The notes: generated by a model not told the origin, from the letters alone. DNA of 64,000 bases from Dryococelus australis (GCA_029891345.1 CM057009.1:296477466-296541465); one strand, 5' to 3'; shown: positions 11,577 through 24,591, numbered from the stretch's first letter. Numbers and translations: made by a program.

Positions 11577-13629
11577 GTGAGTGATAACCCCGGAGCAGTT
11601 ACAAAGTCACAGTGACAGGAAATATTACCTAACCCTAGTTGGCTGCAACCTACTGCATGTCTTTGCAGCAAAATATGACTTGCAAACTAGTACCACTAGA
11701 AATCCACTTGGGTGCAATTCATTTTTAAATAATTTCTTTAAAGATGAGTTGGTACGTGAGTCATGCAACGGCATGCTCTCTCTTAACCTATTTATTTTCT
11801 ATTGATTTTCTAACATTTTAAGTTTTTGCAAACCCCTATTATTTTTTTCTTTCTTTATGATCTTTCCTTATTTCCATTCAGAACACCTTTTGTCTTAAAA
11901 GGTAATTTTTGAATTTCACTATGCAAAAGTAAATATGTATTAAAGTATTTTCACTCATAATTATCATCTATCGGGATAAATATTTACTGTTTCTATTTTA
12001 CTCTTGTTTGCCAAGTAGTAAAGGAATATTCTTTAATAATGCCCTATATTATGAATTTCTGTATCTGTCGCTTCTCATTACTGCTGTGCAATTGTGTACA
12101 CTGTATTTTAGTTTCACTTTTAATATTATCGTAAATTACACTACACTTGGTGTTAATTCTATTTATCCACTATGGTTCATTTCTAAATGCTGTAACAGCG
12201 GTAAAAAAACTACTTTACAATTGTCAATCTTTAGTAACATTTTAAAGCAACTTATGTGTCTCCACATTTCTTCGGTTGCGTCTGTCTGCCATCATGACAG
12301 GTGGCAGCACTGGTACCGTAATAATGTTATTCATTGTATAAACTTTCAAATTTTCTTTGCTATAATTTGTTACACTTGTTTGCTACATTCCTGTAATTTA
12401 TTTAATTATGTCAAATTTTTTTTTTATTATGTTAATCATGTTTCAAATGCAAATGCAATTTGTGTAACTTTCCATTGTATTTTTACTCTGCGATATGGCT
12501 GTTTGATATTTATAGACTGGTCATGTTGCAACTTTGGAACATCGTCCAGCCACTTTTCGTATGTGCAGGAATGTGCTGATTGAGTTTTCATTTTAACTTC
12601 CACACAATGTAAGCTTGCTTTGAATTTTGCTACAAGACTTTTCATATTTACTATGGCATAAGCGCCATCCTTAACTGCCTAGGTGAGCATTTTGTACTTG
12701 CCTCTTGAGCAGACTTTGTGGTAAATATTTGTTGCTTAATCGGTGCTCATTTACTGTTGTTTCCCTTGTAATTTTGTTAAGTGCGGTTCCCCAGCTACAC
12801 GACATGGCCATTTTGGTGATGTAACCTCGGGCTGTCTTGCTTTCAAGCGATGGGATCACAACCCGTGCTATGATTTAAGCAACGAGTGGTGTGTCAGCGC
12901 TCGAGCACCGCTTTTCGTCTTTTTGGCAAGATGTTTTTTATTCAGCATGTAAAACTTCTAATTTGGATTCCTGCACACCATGATAGCGGCTACTACTCAA
13001 GTTCCAGCACAAAATTTTGAGAAAATCAATTACAATCACTGGACTCATTTACCATTATGATTCACTCTTAAAATTGAGTAGTACAAAAAACGTTAACCAA
13101 TATTTTTTTTTTTTTTTTTTTGCAATATCCATTTGTGGGCAAATGATGGTGTTTGCACAGAAAGGCGTATACAGCCAAAGAGTATACATTAAAATAACCT
13201 ATTTGGTAATATTAACAATTACTTTGTTTTGGCTATAATATACAAAAAAAAAAAAAAGAAACCTAACTTTTGAGTTCTATTACAACCAGCATGCACCATA
13301 ATAGGTTTAACTTTTTTTTACTGATATGGTAAAAATGATTAAAGTAAATTTAAAAAAAAAAGCAAGCCTGTAAGCAAAACGCTAAATACTCATACTTAAT
13401 CTTGTCCTTAGGTAATTTAAATATTTTTTTCTTTTGGGTTGCGGTTTTCATTGTGTCTGGGTACTATTAAAATAAAAAACCCAAACATAATTGAACTACT
13501 TTATTATTAATATTAATAATAATATTACAAAACACAATTATTACCGACAACATTTCCCCCGTGATATCATAACCTTGCACACCATGCTTAAACTTTATTT
13601 ATTCTCTAGTGTTTGAATGAGTTTCTGTT

Positions 13630-15150
13630 TGAAGAGGGGTAAAAGCCCCATACTAGTGTACCTGATGGTGAACAAGGTAGGAAAATTAAAGTTAGATGTG
13701 ATGCATGCCCAATTAAGGTCTGCTTATCACGATCGCCTAGGATTCGTACGCTAGACCAATAGCATGGTTTTATACAGGTTTATTGGTGGCTAGCGAGAGG
13801 TGTTAGCTACTTATTTTACTCAGATGACCTTCGTGATGCTGATGAAACTGATGTTTCGATCCTTGGTCTCAACTCAATGGGTGCTGGGTTGCCCCAAACC
13901 ATATTGACTATTCCAGGCAGCAGATTGGATGAGAAACAATTTTAACAGTGTCAGTCCAGTAGCTGTTTGCTGGCACGAGCTCAGTAAAAATCTCTACTGA
14001 TTCCCCACGCTTGGCGGGCTAATCAGTGATGTTGAGCCATTTAGACCACTAATGCCTCCACTGGATGTGAATTCAGGCAAAGTTGAACGGCACGTCTCAG
14101 GCTATGGTCACTCCACCACTATCAGTACTCGAAGCGAGGGAATAACCTGGGTTTGCTGCCCCTCCTTGGATGAAGGTATTCCTAGTGGTTGTGGCTCCTC
14201 TGTTCCTCCCCTCCAGCACTACCAGTGCTCGGGTGGTTGGGAAGAAATCGGCAGCAGTCAAATGGGTGAGTTTTAGAAAAATACTCTGTTCCTGTCAGCA
14301 GTGCACGGCGTGAATTGTTCCTAGCGAGCGAAATAGAAAGATACACTGTAAATGAAAAAAAAACATGAGAGCAAAATTATGTTTATTGAAAAATCAATAA
14401 ATACGCGACTCGTGCTACCTCCTACCAAACAGTGGGATGCTGAAGGTTACCTACATTAGCCAGGTGTAGGACACTCTGGTCCTAGGTTAAGAAGGGAAGA
14501 TTGTTCTAGACGTGAAAAATACTTCACTACTAAACTGTACTAACGAAAGTGGGTGTCTAGAAGAGACAAAGTGAAGTTAACGAGTGTTAGTGTATTCGCT
14601 GTTCGTTGGATGACTGGTTGTCATCATTGGAAGTAGCCGCTGGGGCATTCGTAAGACTTGGTAGATCTCTGGAGGTCCAAGCACTGAGTAGTGTTCGGGA
14701 TGTTGCGATAGAGGATGCAAGTATGACTCTTGGAACCCCGCTGCGCACGGACTTGTATAGTGAGAAGTCTAGACTGCCACAGCTGGGTGCGGGGAAGGTG
14801 CGCGACGTCCTGCCATGGAGGCTGGCGTGGGAGGTGGGAACCTTCTTGTCAGTGCTCCTTGGTTCATGTATCTTTGGCGGTGCTCGGCCGTGCCTGAAGT
14901 GGCCGACATCTTGTTGGCTCTCAGCATGTGGGGAGGGGGAGGAAACGGCATGCAAGCTGGTTGTGCAACCTTGTAGCCACGTTCTATGCAGCCCGGCAGA
15001 TTCTCAGCAGCTGAGAACTTATGTGCAAAGTATTGCGTGCACAATTCTCACATAGGTGGTTGCGGTAGACAACTCTTATGTCGGTTGAAGTAAGGGTACA
15101 TTTCATGTAAAGAGCGATAGGTCGTAATTTTAGTTTATTAGTACTACAAG
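13630..15150 (-). mobile_element. Unnamed LTR retrotransposon family, copy A (LTR and adjacent internal region)
   Basis: GC-richer than its surroundings and clearly related to 19590-21640. Matching blocks appear in the same order: 'tattccaggcagc' near 13910 against 'tattccaggtggc' near 19900; 'gctggcacgagctc' near 13969 against 'gccggcactagctc' near 20291; 'cgtgctacctcct' near 14411 against 20786; 'gtctagaagagacaa' near 14555 against 20931; and 'cacggacttgtatagt' near 14746 against 'catggacttttatagt' near 21266. On the minus strand the last block is a TATA box with its flank (TATACAAG, decayed from TATAAAAG), so 14340-15100 looks like the LTR. No intact gag or pol was seen. Confidence 0.6.
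14752..14759 (-). promoter_or_regulatory. Decayed LTR TATA box, copy A
   Basis: Reads TATACAAG on the minus strand, at the position equivalent to TATAAAAG in copy B (21272-21279). The flanking 'AGTCCRTGC' is conserved between copies. Confidence 0.45.
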
Positions 15151-15439
15151 GAACACGTGTTAGATGATTAATAATTGTTTGGTCTGGGCATTCTTTATCA
15201 AATGTTCTTGTTACACAGAGATCACATGTGTTGAGAATTTTCCTTTCACGTCCCCTTCTGGGGCACCTTGGTGCTTATGTTGGGGAGGCCTGCAGCTGGG
15301 GATTTCCTCGTTAGAAATTACTGAGCTGTTTTTCTTGGACCTCTATTGTGAAGCCTCGAGGAGTGGCTCATATGTGGGACTTGCCTCATTGTAAACCAAA
15401 TCATTAGAGATGAAACCAGAAACATATATGCAACAGTGG

Positions 15440-15535
15440 GAAAACAGTAACAAATATGCCTGACTCAGGACTCGAACCCAGAAAGCCTCTTATTAATAGC
15501 AAGTATTATAAGCTAGTGTGGAGATTCGAGCATCA
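15440..15535 (-). repeat. tRNA-derived SINE head, partial
   Basis: The minus strand carries a B-box-like GGGTTCGAGTCCTGAG preceded by a weaker A-box-like stretch. No cloverleaf can be folded convincingly, so this is a SINE fragment and not a tRNA gene. Confidence 0.35.
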
Positions 15536-15599
15536 ACTTCAAATTTAATCAGTCTAATTATTAGAATAATAGGATTTGCTAACCTAAAAATATTTACAG

Positions 15600-16170
15600 G
15601 ACCGTCATTTTGAAAATAAGTGAATGAGCCACAACACTAGAGTATAGCGCTACATGTGTAAAGAACGTGTTGATAATCTGCAAACTGGTCCTCGAGATAT
15701 GGCATACAAACTTGATATTTTCTATGCAAAGATATTCATAAATTACTATTAGTACAGTCAAATAATTTTATACTGCCAGTATACAAAGTAAAACTAAAAT
15801 TGATTACATAGTTTCGTAGATATAGCACACCAAGCTAAAATGACCTACTTATTTCCAGAATGGCTGCTATATACACTTAAAAACACCTACAACGTTGGCC
15901 AGAATTCCTGTGCCAAACTCCAATAGGTGTTTTGTTGGGGAAAATAAAAATAAGGTGGGGAATACATTTTATAATACTGTCATATAGTGAATATTGAGGG
16001 AGGTACGCTGTGTCGAAAACCAAATTTTGAAATGCATCAAAGTAAATATTGAAGGAAGAACTTAAGTTAGAGCAACCAAAATCTAAATGGCGTTTCATTA
16101 ATCAATCGGATATCTTAAATCTGTGTAAATTTTGTTAGTCATATCATCCCCCTTCATTGTGTAAGTACGG
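15600..16170 (-). repeat. Unnamed dispersed repeat, copy 1
   Basis: The reverse complement of 15880-16165 aligns by eye with 18264-18480. Shared blocks include 'acaatgaagggggat', 'atatgac', 'aacaaaatttacaca', 'catttcaaaat' and 'tttggcaca' followed by 'aattctgg'. No protein was seen. The two copies flank the transposase relic and the MITE in inverted orientation. Confidence 0.6.
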
Positions 16171-16713
16171 GTAAGTACGGGTAATCGTGCTACTTTGGCA
16201 GGGAACTTTGAAACACAAGGGGGCAAAGAAAAAGTAGAGGCACCATTATGACCCACCATGGAACAAAGGAGACGAAACTGTCCTCGTCTGAACTCTATTT
16301 GGTAAACCATTTTCCAAGAAACGCCACTAAAAATTTTGAAGGTGCTGCGTAGCCCTGTGGAGTAGGCAAGACATCTACCACCCCCGCCATGCTACATGGA
16401 TGTACATCCACATGTAATCGTTAATGTACACAAGGACAAGCATAGGGAACAATGAATGGAGTGCAGATACGTATGAATAGTGCAAGACGTGTATGTAGAA
16501 TGTAATTATTAATGGCAGCGTTAACAACAGCTGTTTGAATTGCCATCATTCTCCCCCCCCCCCCCGGACAACTTCAACACACACATGGCAACAGCGAATC
16601 AGGTTGGCATGGACCCATGCATAAATGTCTGGTATGGCACGTTCAGACTAAAATGTATCTCAACATGTGTGACACGATCTTCCTTACTAACTACAGGAGT
16701 CTTCAACCATGGA

Positions 16714-17420
16714 CTAGACATGACCCCACAAAATGAAATACAGCAGAGTCAGGTCTGGCAATCGGGCCAGCCAATGGACGGCACCACCTCTGCCAAACCA
16801 GTGGCCTGGAAATGTGAAAACATGGCAACGTATGGCAGCAAGAAAATGTGGTGTTGCCCCATCATGCTGAAACCACATGGTGTGGCGATTGGCAAGAGGT
16901 AATTCTTTCAGCAACTCCAGCAATTTCTCCTGCAGGAACGTCTGGTAGCAGGCTCCACTGAGGCCGTCAGGTAGCAAATAAGGCCCCAACAAGTGATTGT
17001 TGAGAATGCCGGCCCACATGTTGACACTGTAGTGCACTTGGTTGCCCATGGGGTGCGTGTGGTGGGGATTAGCGTGCACCCAGACATGGCTGTTCGTGTG
17101 AAGAACTCTGTCATTGTGAAGTTTGGATGGACATTCTTTACTTTGAGGAACCATTCACAGAATGTAACACATAGCACAATCATGTTTGCTGAGAACATGG
17201 ACCTTCCTTGCACAGTAAGAGTGCATACCATTCTCGTACAGAACTCTCAGGATTGTTGTATGTCTAACACCCACACTGTGACCCATAACTTGTGAACCAA
17301 CACAGAGTCGCTGCTGCACACGGCGAAGCAAGTCTTCGTCAAATGCCACAGTTCACATTGTCCGTGGTGCTCCAGCATTTGGCCTCGTCACTATCATTGA
17401 GCCTTCATCTCACACATCAC
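16714..17420 (-). pseudogene. IS630/mariner-like (DDE_3, DUF4817-type) transposase relic
   Basis: Reading down the minus strand, 17349-17160 carries the helix-turn-helix (FDEDLLRRVQQRLCVG, then VRHTTILRVLYENGMHSYC). A frame change follows and the catalytic domain runs to 16714: NSHVWVHANPHH, YSVNMWAGILNNHLLGPYL, WFQHDGATPHF (second aspartate) and ARLPDLTLLYFILWGHV (final acidic region). The expected first-aspartate motif FTDEATFTR is degraded to FTMTEFFTR in the shifted frame, so the enzyme is dead. Intact relatives are common in insect genomes and insert at TA. A C13 homopolymer at 16553 lies near the 3' end. Terminal repeats were not identified. Confidence 0.8.
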
Positions 17421-17888
17421 ACATCATTTCTGAGCCATACAAATGTTACCCAGGAGTGTTGAACTCATGCTGGGTAGTGCAGCTGGTACAGCTCCACTGC
17501 TTGCGATGCATTCGTGTTGGCTGCTCCATACACAAAGTGTATGTCAGCTAGCTTTGCCAACGTAAAATGTTCCATGCTTCCACTTACACCCGCAGGCACA
17601 TATTAACTTGCCAGTCGCTAAGGCTACCTCCACGCAAGTACCAATTACAACATCACCAGTTACCTCCACAATGTGCATGGTGCAGGGAGCAAATGTGTTT
17701 CCTATCCCCACAAGGCTACACATCGCAGCAAGTTCAAAACTGAGTTTTCTCGAAAAATGTTCACCGGAGCAAGTTTTGACAAAAGGACCTGTCTTCATTC
17801 TGCCATGGTGGATCATAATGTACCTCTATTCTCTTTATTGCCTAGTGTTCCAAAAGTTTCCTGCGAAAAGAGGGCGATTACTCCTATA

Positions 17889-18263
17889 GGCTGTTCATGG
17901 TAAAATGAGCACTTTTGAAAGCCCTGCTTAAGATCTACTTATGTGCACGTGTTTTCTTCCACCTTATGTAAAATCAATATTGCCATGAGCCTCATCACTT
18001 TATTCATGTATCGGCCAAGTGAAACTGCAAAATTATTATAAAAGTAAATAGTTACAAATCTGCTAATTTTTACACACTGAGGCATTGGGTGAAAAAAAAA
18101 AAAAAAGCATGAGAAATAATTTAAATTATAAAACTACTTTCCATCCACCATTACCAACTTTACCGGACACATGTCACTCAGTACGCCCGTTAAAATACAT
18201 GCAGGTAGGGGCAGTGACATTTTTCTAAGGTTGATTTCAAAAATGCTTGCTTTATCAACAGCC
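17889..18263. mobile_element. MITE of the GGCTGTTCATG family, long form (copy 1)
   Basis: Starts GGCTGTTCATGGTAAAATGA after a TATA, and ends in a shortened inverted copy (ttatcaacagcc) followed by ttta. The internal sequence matches 43440-43869 and 44783-45191 over most of its length, including the block 'agcacttttgaaagccctgc'. It has no coding capacity and is a non-autonomous DNA transposon. Confidence 0.75.
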
Positions 18264-18510
18264 TTTACTTACGCAATGAAGGGGGATTATATGACAAACA
18301 AAATTTACACAAATTTACTATCTCTGATTCATGAAACACCATTCTGATTTTGGTCGCTACATCTCTAGTACTTACTGCAATATTTACATTTATGCATTTC
18401 AAAATGTAAACCCAGCCTTATTTTCCACAAGGAATTGCCTCCTGGGGTTTGGCACATTAATTCTGGTCCACATTTTAAAGTCATATAGCATACCACGATA
18501 CAACTTAAGT
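18264..18510 (+). repeat. Unnamed dispersed repeat, copy 2
   Basis: Inverted partner of 15600-16170. The similarity is clear to about 18480 and fades beyond. It directly abuts the MITE, which appears to have inserted at or near its edge. Confidence 0.55.
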
Positions 18511-19590
18511 GTTTACGTCTTATCTCGGGGAAAAAAAAGAAACCCTTTCTTACCAAATATGACTTATTTATTCATGTGGTACTATCTTGCAAAATGACTG
18601 GCAAAAGTGGCTATGTGATGACATATGATGATGCTTGTAAGAGATTCTTTCAGCATACAAAATGTGGTCAAAATTTGTTACGTGGTACAGTAGATATACC
18701 AAATCACCTAAAATATTTGTATGGCCGCCATTTCGAAATTAAGTGCCTAATAAAGTTCAATTACTTACATTTATCTGACCTGTCATAGTAATACTTACAT
18801 GCAAAATTGGATGAGAATTTGATAGTTTTCAAGATATAATGTAAAATCGTTATACTTTCATTTGGTGCTACCTCCCAAAAGGCAGACTAACAACAATATC
18901 CATTTCAAAATTTAATTTACTACAGCATCTAAATGCAATTATACTTGGTGAGAAGAAAATCCAAAAAATAATTTCAAATTGGGAATTGTCAATTGACAGC
19001 AATAGTAGCAAATATAATCACGCTATTTTTGATTTTGAAAGATGTTTGTATGACAATCAAGTTGTAGGAAATAAAACATGAATCGCGGTCGGTACACAAA
19101 ACACCACCTCTACCTCCAGTAAAGCTACTCACATTTTTCAGTGACCAAATGAAGGTGAATTTCTTACACTGACTTGCATCATGATGGTAACATCTGGCAT
19201 CGCTACGAAAATTGATTTGAAAATCCAAGTGAAATAAAGTTGTTCAAGCAAATTTTTATTCCAATTTTATGATCGTACTGCCTGCAAGACTGACAAATAT
19301 TTTACCTAGATGTGAAACAATATTCCAAACTATAACAGTAGACTAAGTCTCCAGTACTGGAGTTTTAGAAATTTTTTGCCGTCATTTTGTTATTGGCCCA
19401 CACTGGCAACAATAGTATATTACTGGTCTACTGATCCACTTCTGTCAAAACCCATGTTTGAAAAAATAATTTCTTAAATCACTTTCTTGGTACTACAAAG
19501 AACTTCATTTCTCAGACAACCTTGATAAGTGCCGGACTAAGAATTGATTTCACGGTCATTGTGGATTTTATAACGTGAAACCAAACATGC
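18511..19590. other. AT-rich DNA, nothing recognised
   Basis: No gene, RNA or repeat could be supported. Weak continuation of the preceding repeat is possible up to about 18930. Confidence 0.4.
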
Positions 19591-21640
19591 TAGTGAGCAG
19601 TTACTTTACTGGTTTAGCTTAGGTTTTGTGCCAGTCACCCTAGCTGGACACACTGGTTGGTGACTGGGGACAAAAGTTTCTACTACTACTGTAACCGGCT
19701 TTCCTTAAGGCAGTTTTGGTGCAAAGTTTCCCACCGTGGGAATGACTAACTGTGCGACTGGTTGACGAGATGTGTTAGTTGTAGCTGTCTTACTCAAGAG
19801 TGCTTCGGCCAAAGATGGTGCAACTGGTACAGGCTGGCTGGAGCTGACTATGTTGGCCGTGGGCTGTAGGACTTAAATACAGTGTTGGCCAACACTATCG
19901 TCTATTCCAGGTGGCTGACTCCGGGCTCCTGAACCTGGGGTTGGCTACCCGTACCTTACCTCGGTACCCTGTATTAACCCTTTTACAATGGGGTGGTATT
20001 CCTAGGAAAACATACTTGAGGCAGGAAATAAACATACCAGTACACAGGAGAGGTAGGTGCTTCTAACAGACGGGATAGTGCAGTGCCGTCCCAGTCAGCT
20101 TGCCTACTAAGAGTAGGAGGGGATAGTACACACGCTCGCTTGGCATCAATACAGGCTGTCCTTTCCTCCTTTCTCTGTTAGCCATGCCTTACCTTAAAAG
20201 GTATAGATATTTGGGTTACTACTTAATGATATTTACTGTGCACCGTGAACATGAAACTGTGCCCTATCCTAGTGTACTTCCAGCAGTGGTTGCCGGCACT
20301 AGCTCGGTGCTCCCGAAAGCCCCCCCCCCCCCCCATCCCCATCACTGGCGGGCAGACTAGAAGTGTTAAGCCGTATGGGCCACATTCCTGCCACTACCGA
20401 ATGTAGGTCGCAACAAGGGACAGGCCATAGCTCTCTAGCAAATACCCCCGCCAGCACCCAGGTACACCGATTAGGAAACAACTCGAGAGTACTGTCTCTC
20501 CCTGGTTGGATTAGTTGCTAGTGGTGGTGGCTCTACCGTTCTATCCCCAGAGGTCAGAGGTCTAGAACAGGTGGCCGTAGAATGGTGTAGGTGTAGTTGT
20601 GGGGATTCCTGATGGGGATCCGTAGTCATACTCTAGGTTGTACTGGTATACTCAAACCTGGTCTCGGTTGACAGTGCACAGCAAGTATTATTCCTAATTG
20701 TCAATTTAGTATACCTCTAGAATAAATACCCTTGGTGAAGGAACAAATCTGTATTTATTAAGACCGCAATCAATAAAATGACACGTGCTACCTCCTAACC
20801 AAGTGAAGGTGAGTATGGAAGTAACCTAAGCTTAACAGGTGTAGGTGACCTGCTTCTAGCTACTCAAGATGACTAGTGGTGTTGATGACTACGAAAACAA
20901 CTCAGTCGCAGCCAACTATATCAAGGGAAGTCTAGAAGAGACAATTATAACAAAAGGGGACAACTACTCTAATGCCAGTGGGTGTAACTGCCTCTACCAG
21001 CAAGTATAGGCGGCAGCTGGTCCAGGAGGAACAGCAGCAGACGGTGTGTCGGGATGCAGAAGAGCTTCTGGTAGATGGCGGTGGTTGTCGACAATGAAGC
21101 CTCAGGTAACTGCAAGTGGCAGAAGAGCTACTGGTGACGTCCAAGGTAGAAACCTCTGTTGGCTGCTGAAGATTGTTGAGCAGCTGCAGGATGAGGAAGA
21201 ATAACTCTGAAGAATCACTCCCAAAGGAAGGACTCCGAAGAATAACTGGCTCACAAGCAGTCGTGCATGGACTTTTATAGTCTGAAGGACAGGTGCAGCG
21301 CCGGGCCGCGGTGGGAGGTGTGATATCGCTTTGTGACGTCCTCTTGTGTAAGGCCAGGGTGGGGGTAGCTACCCTCTGCCCGGCCGCTTCGCTTCGTGCA
21401 TAATCGACGGCACTCTGTTTTGCCCTGATGTGGTTGACAGCTTGTAGACACTCCAGGGGGAGGGGGTGTCTGCTGGCTTGCACAACCTTGTCTCCACGCG
21501 ATCCAAGACGTCCGTGTAATAAGTTGGCAGGGTTTGACTCTCTCTCGGGTGAAGTAAGAATACTTGAATCAGACGAGTCTTAATATTTTTAGTATAATAC
21601 ACGAGAATGGCATGCTTCAACCTGAACATACAATCTGGGT
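19590..21640 (-). mobile_element. Unnamed LTR retrotransposon family, copy B (LTR and internal start)
   Basis: Second copy of the family at 13630-15150. On the minus strand 21640-20700 looks like an LTR: TATAAAAG at 21272-21279, a possible initiator about 30 bases on, and AATAAATAC near 20757. The region below 20690 would be the internal part. From about 19990 to 19640 a minus frame with few stops reads pieces such as SLAEALLSKTATTNTSRQPV, a proline/threonine-rich gag-like composition, but no zinc knuckle or protease motif was seen. A C15 tract lies at 20320-20334. The superfamily (Gypsy or BEL/Pao) cannot be assigned from what is present. Confidence 0.6.
21272..21279 (-). promoter_or_regulatory. 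LTR TATA box, copy B
   Basis: TATAAAAG on the minus strand in a GC-rich context, with a conserved flank shared with copy A at 14752-14759. It is consistent with an LTR promoter. Confidence 0.5.
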
Positions 21641-22172
21641 AAATATTATACTAAATAAGTTGTATCACTCAATCAATAAAAATGAAATTTGTATCAAGTT
21701 TTAGGCCACATAAGAGCATTTGCATTGATGAAAGTATTAATTGGAAAATGCATTTTCCTTTCAAACAAAACATTAAATCTACATGCAATAAAACCAAATT
21801 GTTCTGTGCAATTGGCAAACTAGCTATCCACATAATTTTCTAGTTTACACAGGTTCCACAACAAATATTGATGCAGATACAAATCTGGGTCTTTTTTTCC
21901 CATTGTTAAGAGACTCCAGGCACCACATCTTGAAAAAGGTTATTGCCCATTTACAGCCAGGGCATACAGAATATGTATGCCAAATTTTCCCCAGAATGTG
22001 GTAAATACATGTGCTAAGAGTTAAACTTAATACTGAAGAAAAAGTAAGAATTTCTAAATAGTATATATTTTAAACAAGAAAACCATCAGCAAATTTTTGA
22101 GTGCATACATAATTATCATAATAAATATACATACGACAATTTTAAAAATCTTGCTCAGCGATCTACATTACA

Positions 22173-22618
22173 CTAGTGACCCGCCCGGTCTTGCTCGGGT
22201 GCGATTTACAAATATGTAGTTGTTTAGGTTTACAGCACGTATATACTACACTAAATTACTAAGGTAACTAAGATAGGATTAATGCTGTGTTCACAAAGTC
22301 TTTGTAAGTGAACCCTAAAAAGACAAAAATGGTTACTGTGGTTCATCCTTAAAAGATGAACATATTCTCTCGTGGACTTTTTGTAGACCTTTTTGAGATC
22401 CACAATTTTGCAGTATATTAATTTATTGTATCTCTTAGTTTAGTGAGCTTAAGCCATGCAAGCACCCCAAAAGCGGCTTTTTCCGACTATTATAAAACTT
22501 CAACATTTCTATACTATCACTAAATTAAATATTATTGTAATATATACATAAACCTTCAAGAAATTCCCTAAATTATGGTAAAAACTGCATCAAAATCCAC
22601 CAAGTACTAAGTGTTTGA
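22173..22618 (+). repeat. RTE-like LINE or derived SINE 3' region
   Basis: Begins 'actagtgacccgcccggtct', the kind of start often seen in RTE-derived repeats, and continues to 'tatacataaaccttcaag' and 'ctgcatcaaaatccacc', also typical of that class. It is non-coding. The assignment is by memory of family consensus and was not searched. Confidence 0.45.
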
Positions 22619-22849
22619 CAAGTTGTTACGTCTGAGAAGCGAGCACGCTTCTGTCTGCAGATAACTAGACTGTGGTATGCCAGGGGTGTAGCACGGGAAG
22701 ATGGGACAGCAAGTACATTCTGTGCACATGCATAATAGACTAAGAGGCCTAATGAACGCAACACAAGCAGTTCTGCTGCTACTACCAGTAAAGAATACTA
22801 CAACGATAAGTACAAGGACAGGCGTACCTTTGAGAAATACACTAAAATG

Positions 22850-24330
22850 TTTTATCTTGGTGGACATTCATCAGCCGTATCGGTAGACTCATCTGCGGTG
22901 TCTGTTGTGCTACCCTCAGGTTCTGAAGTGACTGTGGCGTGGGTCTGCTGATCAGGGTCTTCATCTCTACTTTCCAGCCCAACATTTATAACTATTCTTT
23001 CTATCTCCTGCTCCAGTAGTGCACCATGCCACCAGTATTCTTGCACAACATTTCTTACATGCTGACATGGTTTCTTCCAGTCACCTGGGAAATAGCAGTG
23101 TATGTGTTTCATAGTTGACAGTGAAAACTTACTCACATTGCTTGCTGCAATTTTTTGTTTTACAATATTCCATAGCAGATCGGATTTAGGTCACAGTGGT
23201 AGGGTGGTAACAACAGAAGAAGAAAAAAAGCCGTTGTCAACATCCTATTCATTGTGTACACAGACTGCGGCTTACGTCTTTTCACAATCTCTAGCAAATC
23301 TCTCTTGGTCAGGTCTTCTGTCATTGCAATGTTATTCTGACGTAACCACACCAGTATATCCACTTTCCAGAAAATACTGGGAGCTTTGTTTGCTTGTATG
23401 GTGTGATATGGTACACTGTCAGGACTACAATGCAACCAGGTGGAAGATTAGGAGTCAGTTGCCTCTGTAACCATTTATTTTAGTTTTTGCTGTTCATTTC
23501 ATCGTGGTAATCCACCGAGGTAGACCTGGAATCACAAATTAATTCAGCCACTTCAATGAAACCCATATCACCACCACCAGCATGCACTACATTAGCCCTT
23601 TGCCTGGCACTTTGGTTCACCATAACTCCCGGGACCCCATCACATTTCTTTACTGTGTAAAGTGTGTGAACTCATGTTTTGTCCGTATATACGACAAGTT
23701 TCTTATGTCCATTTTCATTTTCATTTTGCCGCAGTGCATGTAGATAAGCTGCATGCCGCGTGATAATATCACTCCGCTCCATTAACATGTGTAACAATTA
23801 AAAATTTTTAAAAATTAAATCCCATGGATTTAATAATCCTCCAAAATGTATCTTCCTTTCTGGAAAACATTATCTTTTTTTTCACAGCATTAATGAGTTT
23901 ATGTAGAGTGGGAATTTCTGTGCGCACTTCATAATATTATAAAAACATTCGGCGCATGACATTTATCGAATTTGTCAAGTTCTACCTTCTTTTGCTGTGG
24001 ACTACGTTTACCTGGGGTGGAAATGGCAGTTCGATCATTTTCGGATTTCTCACTGTCTGGCAACGTTACGCACTGTCTTTTTACTTACACATACTGCTTT
24101 GGCCCCTTTTTCTACTGCTTTGTCTAACGGGATAGTAAGACGACTTCTTTTCTTCTTTACGAAATTGTACAACATTGTAAATAATCTTCCTACTTTGTGA
24201 CCAGTTCACTTCCCATGATTTCTTTCAAGGAGTCTCTATTCTGTACATAGGCCCCAATTACTTGTCAACTCACATTTGGTTCGGTTACATAACTACAACA
24301 CTTATAGCAACACTTTCACTTTACAAGTGA
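22850..24330 (-). pseudogene. DDE_3 (Tc1/mariner-like, LPPYHC type) transposase relic
   Basis: Reading down the minus strand: HTH remnants near 24180-24040; a hinge region near 23890-23770; the first catalytic block as VVYTDKT followed by a stop near 23650 (intact relatives have DE where this copy has DK); the second block near 23420 as CIVVLTVYH, where the expected aspartate is lost; then KWIYWCG in one frame and VDILVWLRQNNIAMTEDLTK in another; LLEIVKRRKPQSVY; LPPYHCDLNPI (third aspartate); and a C-terminal part at 23136-22860 with HVRNVVQEYWWHG and RIVINVG. This insect-wide transposase family normally encodes about 350 residues. Here it is broken in several places. Confidence 0.8.
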
Positions 24331-24591
24331 AATGACAGCAGAGATCAATGTCCACTGCAAACTTTTTAGACACACACAAAATTCTGGTACAACGAGCGTG
24401 GCTCACAAGTGCCCGTGAGTAATGGTGCAGACAGTACATTTATCTGCAGGATGAGATTGTATCATACCAACACTGTAGTTCTCTCGACTGCCACTAGTAA
24501 GTACTTATCACACAGGTAGTAGTTTGGAAGCCTTAGCCAAATACACAGACACACGATGCTGGGAGACTGTTTTATACTATGTACTAGCAAC

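Larger units (their letters stand above)
9313..13625. other. AT-rich intronic DNA without recognisable genes
   Basis: No protein similarity was recognised. The stretch includes a strong hairpin at 10410-10434 and an exon-like ORF at 11350-11576, listed separately. Several long T and A runs occur around 13100-13360. A T-rich open frame at 12008-12583 looks like compositional noise. Confidence 0.5.

Noticed and set aside
12008-12583. 191-codon plus-strand ORF
   Set aside because: Driven by T-rich composition (Phe, Ile, Tyr, Cys runs), with no motif and no support from splice or start context.
20932-21483. 183-codon minus ORF rich in Ser and Cys
   Set aside because: Lies across the LTR and its TATA box of copy B. 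Probably non-coding LTR sequence.
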